Source: CAZVJA01 sp964626885
GTDB lineage: Bacteria > Planctomycetota > Planctomycetia > Planctomycetales > Planctomycetaceae
NCBI GenBank assembly: GCA_964626885.1
Contig: CAZVJA010000030.1
Span: 1 to 36,034 of the forward strand
Direction of reading: 5' to 3'
Length of the DNA stretch: 36,034 nt
Positions 1-7,383 of the stretch are shown here, piece by piece. Position 1 is the stretch's first letter; every line of letters starts with the position of its first letter. Below the pieces are notes generated by a model that did not search any database, was not told the origin of the DNA, and was given only the letters and a program-made list of their open reading frames with translations. Made by a program: the position numbers and the translations under genes.

Positions 1-393
1 AATCCTCAATTTTATGGTTCAACATAAGTTTTGCAAAACCCGGTACTAGGAAAGTCAAGGCTACTACCAAGGCGAAAGAACACGGAACCTATTGGGGAAG
101 ATGAAACCGGTCACGCCCCAAAATTAGAAACACTTTTAGGTAGAAACTGGCCCCAGTGAACAGCACGAGACATTCTGGGGGGGGGGGGCAAATGTCAAGA
201 CCTTTTGCAGGGATGGTTCCCAGCCGAGCAAAGCTCCTCAGTGGAGCCACTCTGCTTGCGTTAACACATAACATACTCGGGTGAGTTCGCTCGCGTTGCA
301 GCCTCTGTGCCGCCCCGCGTAGAATCACCAGCGTGGTTCTTCGGCGGCTCCGGTAGCGTGATCTGACGAAATTCCGACGGCGCGATTCTCCTC
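1..393. other. Non-coding left edge with a 12-G homopolymer
   Basis: I see no convincing gene here. The first roughly 230 bases are visibly richer in A and T than the rest of the window, and every open frame is short or runs antisense to the gene starting at 394. A run of twelve G residues lies at 177-188. Such runs can slip during replication, but they are also common sequencing or assembly faults. The 5' signals of the downstream membrane protein should lie in the last 150 bases, but I cannot pick out a clear promoter or Shine-Dalgarno sequence. Confidence 0.5.
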
Positions 394-2388
394 TTGGCTT
401 CTGCATCCGGCACCAAATTGCTCGCACACTCTTCGCCGCGCCGCGATCCGTGGCCGTGGGGCATCCTTATTCTCGCGCTGGCGGTCCGCGCCGCCTATTT
501 TCTGGCGTATCAGCAATCCCCCTACTGGGGAGTCGAACTGGCGGACCAGTCGTATTACCGCAACTGGGGGATGCGGATCGCGCACGGCGACTGGCTCGGC
601 TCGCAGGTCTTCGAGCAGGGGCCGTTCTATGCGTATCTGCTCGGCTTCGCGTATCGTCTCGGTTTGAACGACGGTGTGATTCTCGCTCTGCAACTTCTGG
701 CAGGGTCGTCGGTCGCGCTGCTGGTGTATGCCTGCGGCCGGCGGTTGTTCGACCTCACGACCGCGCGCGTCGCGGCGGTCATCACCGCCATCTACGGCCC
801 GCTCGTGCATTACGAATGCATGCTGATGAAGTCGTTTCTGTCCCCCGTTCTTACGATGCTCGCCTGCTACGGAGCGCTGCGATTTACCGAAGGCGGCCGG
901 CGACGCTGGCTGGTGGTCGCTGGGGCGTCGATCGGACTGGCCTGCCTGCTGACGGAAAATCATATTCTGTTGCTCATCCCCGTTGCGGTGTGGTGCTGGA
1001 CCGGCGGGTGGCCTGGGCAAAGCGGAGCGTGCCCCGGAACGAATTCCGAGACGGATCGACAGAGCTTCCGGCAACATATCGGTGCATTGGCAATCCTCGC
1101 TGCAAGCTGCGCACTCACGATCTTCCCCGCGACGGTGCGGAACTATCTCGTCGCGCGAGAACTGGTGGCGGTCACATCCGGCGGTGGCGAAGTCTTTTTC
1201 ATGGCGTGGGGACCGTTCGCGACCGGGAATTATCAGCCTCCCGACTTCGTCCGCAGCAATCCGTATCTGGAGCATCAGGACTTTCGTCGCGAGGCCCGCC
1301 GCCGTACCGGCCGCGAGTTGACGCGTGGCGAATCGTCGCGCTACTGGTTCTCGCAGGGCCGGCGGGCGATTTCGGCGGACCCGCCGCGGGCGCTCCGACT
1401 CACGGGACTCAAAGCGGTCATCCTCTTCAACGACTTTGAAGTTCCCGACAGCGAGCATTTCCAGGTCGCCCGCGAGTTCATTCCGCTCTTGTACGTGTTG
1501 CCGACGTTCGGCTGGCTGGTTGGACTGGGGTTCGTGGGGGTGGTTGTCTGCCTGCGCGACTGGAAACGCTATCAACTGCCGCTCGGTATGTGCGCGATGC
1601 ATGTTTTGTCGATCCTCATCACCTACAACTTCGGCCGGTTCCGGCTGGGGATGACGCCGCTGTGGATTCTGTTCGCCGCTGCCGGAGTCGTCTGGCTGGT
1701 GCGGTCGTGGCGCGGCGAAACGAAATCGCAGTCGTCGCGCCGGTTGATCGCAACGCTTGCGGCCGTCGCCTTGACCATGCTGGCATTCTTTCCCTCCCCG
1801 GGCATCTCGCGCGACGTGTTGGCCGCCGAGACGCAAAAGAACCGCGAGACTCTGCTCACGATGTCGCGGACACTGGCGGAGGCCGAACCGTTTCGGGCGC
1901 AACTGACGGCGCAGCCGCGGGACTTCAAAACGCATCTGATGCTCGGCGTGGCGTACAAGTCGGTGGGGAAACTGTTCGAGGCGGTCGAGCAACTTTCGGC
2001 CGCCGTGCAAATTGACGGAACCTCCGCGCAGGCGCGCTGCCTGCTGGCTGATGCACTGCAGCAGACGGGGCGCATCGACGAAGCGATCACGGAGTTGCTG
2101 AACGCATCGACCCTTCAAAGCGATTCTCCCGACGTTGTGGCGGCGACCACGGCGCTCGTCGATCAGCAGGAGGAAACGCTGAACGTAGACCAAGCAAAGT
2201 CGGCCGCGAGCATTCTTGAACGAGCCGCCGACCGGTCGGCGGAACTCAGCAAATTCGATCAGGCGGCGAACATTGCGCACGATGCGATTCGTACCGCCGC
2301 GCGAGCGGACGACCCGCAAACGATCGCCCGCCTGCAACGGAAGGAGTCGGCGTGGAAGCGTGGGAGGAAGCTGGAGAATGGAAGATAG
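394..2388 (+). CDS. Multi-pass membrane glycosyltransferase-like protein with C-terminal TPRs
   Basis: The 664-residue protein begins at TTG 394; an in-frame stop at 364 leaves little room upstream, and TTG 418 is an alternative. The first roughly 470 residues hold many hydrophobic segments. Near the N-terminus an acidic and aromatic stretch (ADQSYYRNWG) follows the first membrane segment, as in lipid-linked-sugar glycosyltransferases of the PMT/ArnT (GT39/GT83) type, which carry catalytic acids in the first periplasmic loop. Residues of about 508-575 form two TPR-like repeats, followed by a helical tail. The expected role is transfer of a sugar from a polyprenyl-phosphate donor at the outer face of the inner membrane, with the TPRs for partner binding. 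Family assignment is by pattern only. It converges on thiG. Confidence 0.7.
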   Translation: MASASGTKLLAHSSPRRDPWPWGILILALAVRAAYFLAYQQSPYWGVELADQSYYRNWGMRIAHGDWLGSQVFEQGPFYAYLLGFAYRLGLNDGVILALQLLAGSSVALLVYACGRRLFDLTTARVAAVITAIYGPLVHYECMLMKSFLSPVLTMLACYGALRFTEGGRRRWLVVAGASIGLACLLTENHILLLIPVAVWCWTGGWPGQSGACPGTNSETDRQSFRQHIGALAILAASCALTIFPATVRNYLVARELVAVTSGGGEVFFMAWGPFATGNYQPPDFVRSNPYLEHQDFRREARRRTGRELTRGESSRYWFSQGRRAISADPPRALRLTGLKAVILFNDFEVPDSEHFQVAREFIPLLYVLPTFGWLVGLGFVGVVVCLRDWKRYQLPLGMCAMHVLSILITYNFGRFRLGMTPLWILFAAAGVVWLVRSWRGETKSQSSRRLIATLAAVALTMLAFFPSPGISRDVLAAETQKNRETLLTMSRTLAEAEPFRAQLTAQPRDFKTHLMLGVAYKSVGKLFEAVEQLSAAVQIDGTSAQARCLLADALQQTGRIDEAITELLNASTLQSDSPDVVAATTALVDQQEETLNVDQAKSAASILERAADRSAELSKFDQAANIAHDAIRTAARADDPQTIARLQRKESAWKRGRKLENGR

Positions 2389-2470
2389 TGGATGGACGAA
2401 AGTGGAAATTCACCGCCGTCCTCCGTCTTCCTCCCTCTCTCCTCCGCCAGCCTTCTTCCCTCCGTCCTCC
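2351..2470. repeat. Purine-rich then pyrimidine-rich tract between convergent genes
   Basis: The end of the TPR gene (about 2351-2410) is purine-rich on the plus strand. It is followed at about 2420-2470 by a pyrimidine-rich stretch with only a few purines. The two could pair imperfectly and may stall transcription between the convergent genes. A second pyrimidine-rich copy sharing the words CTTCCCTCCGTC and CTTCCGTCCTC lies near 4824-4852, so this is a dispersed non-coding repeat rather than a unique site. Confidence 0.4.
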
Positions 2471-2475
2471 ACGAC

Positions 2476-3312
2476 TCACCGTGAGCCGGGGGCGATGACT
2501 CCCGCTTCCGGGCTGCTGGCGGTGGCGTACAGCTTTTTCGGAATGCGTCCTGCCAGATACGCTTTGCGCCCGGCCTGGCAGGCGAGCTTCATTGCCTCGG
2601 CCATCAGCAGCGCGTCGCGCGCTCCGGCGATGCCGGTGTTGAGCAACACGCCGTCGCAGCCAAGCTCCATCGCGAAGCTGACATCGCTGGCGGTGCCGAC
2701 TCCCGCGTCGACGATCACCGGATAATCGGGATCTCCCTCTTTAAGATATTCGAGGCAGATGCGGATGTTGTTCGGGTTGAGCACCCCCTGCCCGCTGCCG
2801 ATGGGACTGCCGGCCGGCATTACGGATGTGGCACCCGCTTCCTTCAGTCGCCGCGCGGTGATCGGGTCGTCGGTCGTATAGCAAAGAACCTGGAAGCCCT
2901 CCGCGACGAGTTGCTCGGTCGCCTGCAAGGTCGCGACAGGATCGGGAAGCAGCGTCTTTTTGTCTCCCAATACTTCCAGCTTGACCCAGTCGGCTCCCGG
3001 GTTTTCCAGGCCGAGCAAAATCTCGCGGCCCAGCCGGGCGACGCGCAGCGCATCTTCGGCCGAAAAGCATCCGGCGGTGTTCGGCAAAATTGTGTAGCGC
3101 GACAGGTCGATGAAGTCGAGGATGTTCCGCCCCTCGGCGTCGATCAGCCGCTCGCGCCGAACCGCCACGGTGATCACGTCCGAGCCGCTCGCTTCGAGGC
3201 AGTCGCGCATCAGGTCGTACGTGGCGTACTTGCCGGTGCCGACAATCAGCCGCGACGAGAACTCGTGCGAGCCAAGGACAAGCGGGGTATCAGGTTTGAC
3301 GTCGATCGACAT
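2476..3312 (-). CDS. thiG: Thiazole synthase ThiG
   Basis: ThiG condenses 1-deoxy-D-xylulose 5-phosphate, dehydroglycine and ThiS thiocarboxylate to form the thiazole phosphate of thiamine in the cytoplasm. The 278-residue protein has normal family length and a TIM-barrel pattern. Visible hallmarks are SRLIVGTGKY near residues 20-29, the WVKLEVLGD strand with Lys111 as the likely Schiff-base lysine, VMPAGSPIGSGQG (phosphate loop), and VIVDAGVGTASD followed by GVLLNTGIA. The ATG at 3312 is 65 bases downstream of thiS and lacks a strong Shine-Dalgarno sequence, so translation may depend on the upstream gene. I found no TPP-riboswitch-like sequence before the cluster. Confidence 0.96.
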   Translation of the reverse strand: MSIDVKPDTPLVLGSHEFSSRLIVGTGKYATYDLMRDCLEASGSDVITVAVRRERLIDAEGRNILDFIDLSRYTILPNTAGCFSAEDALRVARLGREILLGLENPGADWVKLEVLGDKKTLLPDPVATLQATEQLVAEGFQVLCYTTDDPITARRLKEAGATSVMPAGSPIGSGQGVLNPNNIRICLEYLKEGDPDYPVIVDAGVGTASDVSFAMELGCDGVLLNTGIAGARDALLMAEAMKLACQAGRKAYLAGRIPKKLYATASSPEAGVIAPGSR

Positions 3313-3377
3313 GGTTGCTCAATGTAGTTTGATCGCATGCTCCCGCGGGGCCGAGGGCATGCCACGCAAATTTCTTG

Positions 3378-3602
3378 TCAGCCGCCGCCGACAAGCGTGA
3401 CAATTTCCAGTTGGTCTCCTGGTTCGAGCACACACCCGGCGTGCTCTCCACGCGGCACGAGCTTCAAATTCCGCTCGACCGCCACGTAGCGCGGCTCAAA
3501 TTCCAGTCGCTCGAGCAGCGCCGCGATCGTCAGCCCGGCGGGAACATCGCGCGGCTGGCCATTGATGGTGAGCGGCATGGTTTCGAGCGTCGAATCAGCC
3601 AT
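3378..3602 (-). CDS. thiS: Sulfur carrier protein ThiS
   Basis: This is the ubiquitin-like sulfur carrier that delivers sulfur to ThiG as a C-terminal thiocarboxylate. The 74-residue protein ends in the diagnostic Gly-Gly tail (LVGGG at the stop) and has the ThiS-like opening LTINGQ and the segment PGDQLEIVTLVGGG. The first ATG chosen (3602) gives an eight-residue leader; a start at ATG 3578 gives 66 residues, closer to the usual ThiS length, and is equally possible. The same frame stays open upstream to 4076, but that part is antisense-like shadow of nadC. It lies between nadC (122-base gap) and thiG (65-base gap). Confidence 0.93.
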   Translation of the reverse strand: MADSTLETMPLTINGQPRDVPAGLTIAALLERLEFEPRYVAVERNLKLVPRGEHAGCVLEPGDQLEIVTLVGGG

Positions 3603-3724
3603 GGTGTTGCTCGTCGAAGAGCGTCTTGTAATTGTCGTGAATGTGCGGCGAATCTCTCTTCCGGCAGTGTAGAAGTGCCCTGTGACATCGTCAAGCAGCG
3701 CGAAGTTGACGTCACAAAACTCTT

Positions 3725-4618
3725 TCAGCCGACGTGCCGGCTCCAGTCGAATGCCAGGTCGAGCGCCGGGGCCGAATGCGTCAGCGCGCCGACACTGATC
3801 CGATCGACCCCGGTCCGGGCAATGGCTGCAACTGTTTCCAGCGTTACACCTCCGGAAGCTTCCAGCAGAACGCCCGGCGCCCTTTCGTCGCGGAGCGTCA
3901 CCGCTTGAGCGAGCATCGCAGGGTTCATGTTGTCGAGCAGCACGATCTCGGGCCCGCCGCCGAGGGCGTCCGCCAACTGGTCGAGCGTGTCGACCTCTAC
4001 TTCGACCGAAATTCCGGGCGGCGCCTGCTGCCGCGCGGCACGCACGGCAGCAGCGATTGTTGCTCCCTTTCGCCATTCACTCCAGGCCGCCAAGTGGTTG
4101 TCCTTGATCAGGCAGCCGTCGTAGAGCCCCATGCGATGATTCGTGCCGCCGCCGGCGCGGACCGCGTATTTTTCGAGCACTCGCCAACCGGGGAGTGTCT
4201 TGCGGGTGTCGAGAATGACCGCTTTCGTTCCGGCGATCGCATCGACAAATCGCCGGGTGAGCGTGGCGACACCGCTGAGGTGCTGCAAAAAGTTGAGCGC
4301 CGTCCGCTCGCCGGTCAGCAGCGACCGCAGTGGTCCCGAGAGTTTGGCGGCTACCGTTCCCGCTTCAAGCCGTGTGCCGTCGGGTATGACCGATGACCAA
4401 CTTACCCGGTTGTCGAATTGCCGGAACACCATTTCCGCCACCGGCACGCCCGCCAGCACGCCGGGCTTTCGCGCGACGACCAGCACCTCCGCCCGTTCTT
4501 CCGCGGCGACGAGCGCGCGGCAGGTGAGATCCCCCGCCTGGCCGAGATCTTCAGCGAGCGCGAGTTTAATCAGCCGCGCGGCGGCTTGCTGTTCGGTTTT
4601 ACTGAACTGGAGAGTCAC
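3725..4618 (-). CDS. nadC: Nicotinate-nucleotide pyrophosphorylase (quinolinate phosphoribosyltransferase)
   Basis: NadC decarboxylates and phosphoribosylates quinolinate with PRPP to give nicotinate mononucleotide, the committed step of de novo NAD synthesis. The 297-residue protein has normal length. Signatures seen in order are GERTALNFLQHLSG, DTRKTLPGWR, EKYAVRAGGGTNHR, LIKDNHL, VEVEVDTLDQ, IVLLDNM, LEASGGVTL and DRISVGALTHS, covering the substrate and PRPP-binding residues of the family. The start is GTG 4618; a nearby ATG on the same strand is in another frame. It appears to head a nadC-thiS-thiG operon linking NAD and thiamine cofactor supply. Confidence 0.96.
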   Translation of the reverse strand: MTLQFSKTEQQAAARLIKLALAEDLGQAGDLTCRALVAAEERAEVLVVARKPGVLAGVPVAEMVFRQFDNRVSWSSVIPDGTRLEAGTVAAKLSGPLRSLLTGERTALNFLQHLSGVATLTRRFVDAIAGTKAVILDTRKTLPGWRVLEKYAVRAGGGTNHRMGLYDGCLIKDNHLAAWSEWRKGATIAAAVRAARQQAPPGISVEVEVDTLDQLADALGGGPEIVLLDNMNPAMLAQAVTLRDERAPGVLLEASGGVTLETVAAIARTGVDRISVGALTHSAPALDLAFDWSRHVG

Positions 4619-5056
4619 CGGTTTGGTCCATTCCTCGTGATGGTCACTTCAGGATATCACGAATCGCTTGTGAATGGGTGCCTGGGGGGCTCGCGGGCAA
4701 ACCATTTGATCGGCTTCAGGCGCTCGGGAACGCAAGGAGTTAGGGTTTTAGGGTGCGAGGGTTCGAGGCCTCATTCCTCTGGCTTCAGGCAGTCAGGCTT
4801 CGGGCTTCAGGAACAGCCGATCGCTTCCCTCCGTCTTCCGTCCTCTGTCTTTATTCTTCGAGCTGGCAACCGACAGCTGACCGCTTCCGTGAAGAAAGCT
4901 CGTACCGAGCCTGCTGCGAAGAATTCCGTCGAAAGCTCACGACAAGGTTCGAAGGTGCTCAAAATTCGACCTGTTTGCGCCCCCCGCACTTTTCTTCACC
5001 GATTTCCGAGGTTGTCGAAAAGTGTAACTGCCCGCCGCATTGTGGATTACGCCGAG

Positions 5057-5123
5057 CGTTCGAAGATGCGCGCGTTCGAAGATGCGCTTCGAAGGTGCGC
5101 GCACCCGCGCGCATCTTCGAACG
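5057..5123. repeat. Perfect 18-bp inverted repeat with an internal direct copy
   Basis: The arm CGTTCGAAGATGCGCGCG at 5057-5074 is matched exactly by its reverse complement at 5106-5123. The spacer contains a direct copy of the first 15 bases of the arm (5073-5087) and a relative with one change (TTCGAAGGTGCGC, about 5088-5100). A further relative lies near 4948-4958. The structure could form a long GC-rich stem-loop. No transposase is nearby. Confidence 0.75.
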
Positions 5124-5219
5124 GCTGAGTTGCTCGAGCATTGCTCGGCGGCTGGTTGATGCATGATCGAGAATCCGCATGACATTTCCTCGGACGAGAA
5201 TCGACGTTCTCTCGCGTGT

Positions 5220-5312
5220 GCCACTGGCTATGCCAGTGCTAGTGTTTTGGGTGCCACTGGCTCCGCCAGTGCCAGTGTTTTGGGTGGCACTGGCGGCTTG
5301 TCCGCCAGTGCC
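5220..5312. repeat. Three tandem REP-like hairpins with exact 33-bp period
   Basis: Units begin at 5220, 5253 and 5286. The first two are CACTGGC, three bases, GCCAGTG stem-loops (5222-5238 and 5255-5271) followed by a near-identical linker containing AGTGTTTTGGGT. The third is a longer perfect 11-bp stem (5286-5296 with 5302-5312). Loop bases vary while stems are kept, which points to selection on or spread of the hairpin rather than a coding repeat. The CACTGGC/GCCAGTG hairpin resembles short palindromes I associate with planctomycete intergenic regions; that link is from memory. Confidence 0.75.
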
Positions 5313-5583
5313 GCGTGTCCAATCGGAGAAGAGCGCGGGCAGTGCCCGCAGCACACAAAATTCCTCAACTTCTTCACACCGCATGCTCACGCAAAACCGT
5401 GGGCGCGCGACCCAGCCCAAAAATCATTGCACCGCGCTTTGCGAGATGCGTCAACGGGCGATTCACACCCGGTATTGTTTCGAGCAGGCACAAGCGCCAT
5501 GCATCATCCCCGCATCGCGCAGCAGGGGAGGCATGACCTCGAATCGGTATCGAACGAACGCTCGCCACGCCCTTCGCAAAAAC

Positions 5584-5889
5584 TCAGGGACATGCACACG
5601 TCCGACCGTCGACGACCTTATTCCGGCGTTTCACGCGTCGCCAGCCGGTTGATTCAAAGATCGCCCACGAATGATGATGAGTTCTATTCCGCTCTCGGAT
5701 GCGGGCGTTGATCCAGGGTTGGCCATACTCATCAATTCTGAACACGCGCGACGGCCAGGAGCGCCGGATCATTTTCTTCATGAAGGCGATCGAGCAGCGG
5801 TGTATGGTGTACCCCGGCTGCGACCATTCTTCGGGAAGTGAAACGAACCGCACCAAATCGCCAACTTGGAGAGATTTCGGATCGGGCAT
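5584..5889 (-). CDS. Small conserved-type protein of unknown function
   Basis: The 101-residue soluble protein is basic and aromatic, beginning with LQVGDLVRFVSLPEEW and containing FRIDEYGQPWINARI and HHHSWAIFESTGWRRV. No signal peptide or membrane segment is visible. The opening looks like a small beta-barrel, SH3- or KOW-like turn, which hints at nucleic-acid or protein binding, but this is only inference. I recall similar small proteins in planctomycete genomes but cannot name a family. It starts 55 bases after the aldolase stop on the same strand, so the two may be co-transcribed. The start ATG 5889 has no clear Shine-Dalgarno sequence. Confidence 0.6.
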   Translation of the reverse strand: MPDPKSLQVGDLVRFVSLPEEWSQPGYTIHRCSIAFMKKMIRRSWPSRVFRIDEYGQPWINARIRERNRTHHHSWAIFESTGWRRVKRRNKVVDGRTCACP

Positions 5890-5944
5890 TTCGAGCCGTC
5901 TATGTATTTGGAACTGTCCAACGACTCGACAGGTGCACCGTTCT

Positions 5945-6880
5945 TTACGAAACCTTCGCCGCGGTGATGCCGAGTTCGTTGAGGCAGCGCTGCACCTTCT
6001 GGCGTTCCTCGTCCCGGAAGCGCTGGAACGGCTCCGCCATCACGTCGTTGCAGACGCCGAGGCAGGAGAGGGCGCACTTCACCCCCTTGATGAACGCCGA
6101 GCCGTACTTGCCGACCGTGTAGAGGGTCACCGAGATGTGCATCACGCGGTCGTGCAGTTCGCGGACGCGCGCCAGGTTGCCCGCCGCCGCCGCTTCGTAC
6201 AGATCGACATACAATCGGGGGAGCAGGTTCGCGCCGCCGGAGACGCCGCCGTGTCCACCGAGCAGAACTGTTTCGCCAAGTAATTGTTCGGGACCGACAA
6301 GCATCGTGAACTTTGGGCGGTCCTTCACAAGCTGCATGACTTCGTGGAAGTAGACCATCTGCCCCGAGCTGTCTTTCAGCCCCACCACGTTCGGCAGATC
6401 GATCGCTCGTTTCAAGGTGTCGAGTTCAATGCTAACCTTCGTGTGGCTCGGCATGTTGTACAGAAAGATCGGCAGCGAAACGGCGGCCGAGATGTGCTCG
6501 ACGTACTCGAGCAGCTCCGGCTGTCGGGCCGGGAAGTAATACGGAGCCGCCAGCACCACAGCCTGGACACCTTGGTCGGCGGCGTAGTCAGCGAGGTTGA
6601 CGGACTCGGCGAACGATGTGTCGGTGATGCCGACGAGTACCGGCACTCGCCCGTTGACCTGCTTTGTCACTCGCTCGATGAGTTCCAACCGGAGCCGGTA
6701 GCTGAGGCTTGGACCTTCGCCGGTGGTGCCGAGGATGAACAGCCCGTGCACCCCGCCGTCGAGGATATGCTCGATAAGCCGCTCGAGCCCCGCGATGTCG
6801 AGCGTGTCGCGATCACTGAGGGGGGTGATCATCGGAGGAATGATGCCGCGCAACGGAGCGGGGAGTTCAAATTCTTTCAC
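5945..6880 (-). CDS. Dihydrodipicolinate synthase/N-acetylneuraminate lyase family aldolase, probably not DapA
   Basis: This is a 311-residue class I aldolase of the DHDPS/NAL superfamily. It has GTTGEG at residues 51-56, the catalytic Tyr141 in FLYNMPSH, and the Schiff-base Lys169 in GLKDSSG, so pyruvate-type chemistry is expected. The position that in E. coli DapA is Arg138 (YNVPSRTG), which binds the aspartate-semialdehyde carboxylate, is His146 here (YNMPSHTK). This argues against a role in lysine synthesis and for another 2-keto acid substrate such as a sugar acid. The start is GTG 6880 with GAGG about eight bases upstream. No sugar transporter or kinase gene is adjacent to name the substrate. 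Confidence 0.88.
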   Translation of the reverse strand: MKEFELPAPLRGIIPPMITPLSDRDTLDIAGLERLIEHILDGGVHGLFILGTTGEGPSLSYRLRLELIERVTKQVNGRVPVLVGITDTSFAESVNLADYAADQGVQAVVLAAPYYFPARQPELLEYVEHISAAVSLPIFLYNMPSHTKVSIELDTLKRAIDLPNVVGLKDSSGQMVYFHEVMQLVKDRPKFTMLVGPEQLLGETVLLGGHGGVSGGANLLPRLYVDLYEAAAAGNLARVRELHDRVMHISVTLYTVGKYGSAFIKGVKCALSCLGVCNDVMAEPFQRFRDEERQKVQRCLNELGITAAKVS

Positions 6881-7383
6881 GGGAGCAACCTCATGGGGCC
6901 GTAGTGCAAATGAAAAGGTGGCGTATCGTTTTCCAAATCCGAAGCACGAATGTCAAAAGAAATCCGAAGCCTCAAAACGACTCCGGCGATGGTCATCAAC
7001 AATGGTTCGAACTTCTGTATTGGTATTTCCTTAGACATTCAGATTTCGTGCTTCGTCATTTTCTCCAGAATACCTCACTCGGAAGGGAGGAGCGAGTCAA
7101 GGAAATGATCGACCATCATCCGTTCCGCACGGGGATTTGTCGCGGAAGGTCGCGTTGTGCTGATTGGCGAAATTCTCCGCACAGAGAGACTCAGCAAGGT
7201 CCGGCGATGGTACAACTCCCGATGAAACAACAAATTACGCCACCGCGGAAAGTTACATTTCAAGCCTAATTTGTGGACATCCGGGGGAACCGCCGATACC
7301 ATGGGAATAGATCAACGGGCGTTTACGCGTCCCCGCCTGTTTGTTTCCCTCCCAGTTTCCGTCCCTCCAGCCCGGTTGCCCGC
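6881..7383. other. 503-bp divergent intergenic region
   Basis: This region separates the leftward aldolase from the rightward DUF1592 gene and should hold both promoters. It contains the imperfect palindrome at 6938-7058. Open frames across it are short and their translations look random. A GTG at 7273 is in frame with the DUF1592 gene but would place an unusual sequence before the signal peptide, so I treat 7273-7383 as untranslated. No clear sigma-70 boxes were picked out. Confidence 0.5.
6938..7058. repeat. MITE-like imperfect palindrome
   Basis: CGAAGCACGAA at 6940-6950 is matched exactly by its reverse complement at 7045-7055. Just inside, AATGTCAAAAGAAAT (6949-6963) pairs with the complement of ATTTCCTTAGACATT (about 7025-7039) with few mismatches. 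The whole of about 120 bp could fold into one long hairpin. The interior is AT-richer than flanking genes. This is the form of a miniature inverted-repeat element without a coding gene, but I see no clear target-site duplication. Confidence 0.5.

Larger units (their letters stand above)
4619..5583. other. 965-bp non-coding block rich in repeats
   Basis: No open frame here looks like a protein gene; the longer ones carry repeat-derived sequence and end arbitrarily. The block holds copies of GGCTTCAGG (near 4713, 4779 and 4800), the pyrimidine-rich tract at 4824-4852, scattered TTCGAAGGTGC and TTCGAAGATGC words, the 18-bp inverted repeat at 5057-5123, the 33-bp tandem hairpins at 5220-5312 and a small hairpin GCGGGC-AGT-GCCCGC-like at about 5335-5349. 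It looks like a landing zone for short non-autonomous repeats. Promoters for nadC (leftward) should lie near its left end but are not obvious. Confidence 0.6.

Noticed and set aside
325..2337. Long open frame antisense to the glycosyltransferase-like gene
   Set aside because: Arg/Gln/His-rich composition, no domain, exactly covers a membrane protein gene with clear hydrophobic helices; a GC-rich shadow frame.
3603..4076. N-terminal extension of the thiS frame to a 232-residue protein
   Set aside because: The extra part overlaps nadC in another frame and is Arg/Ala-rich without any domain.
4959..5420. Minus-strand frame with an 11-residue repeat rich in Gly, Ser and Thr
   Set aside because: The repeat is the 33-bp hairpin element read as protein; stems are conserved rather than codons.
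4700..5583. CRISPR-like array
   Set aside because: Only three units, spacer and repeat not separable, and no cas gene nearby.
6880..6895. Five-codon upstream reading frame (MRLLP) overlapping the GTG of the aldolase
   Set aside because: Too short and no attenuator structure; could arise by chance.
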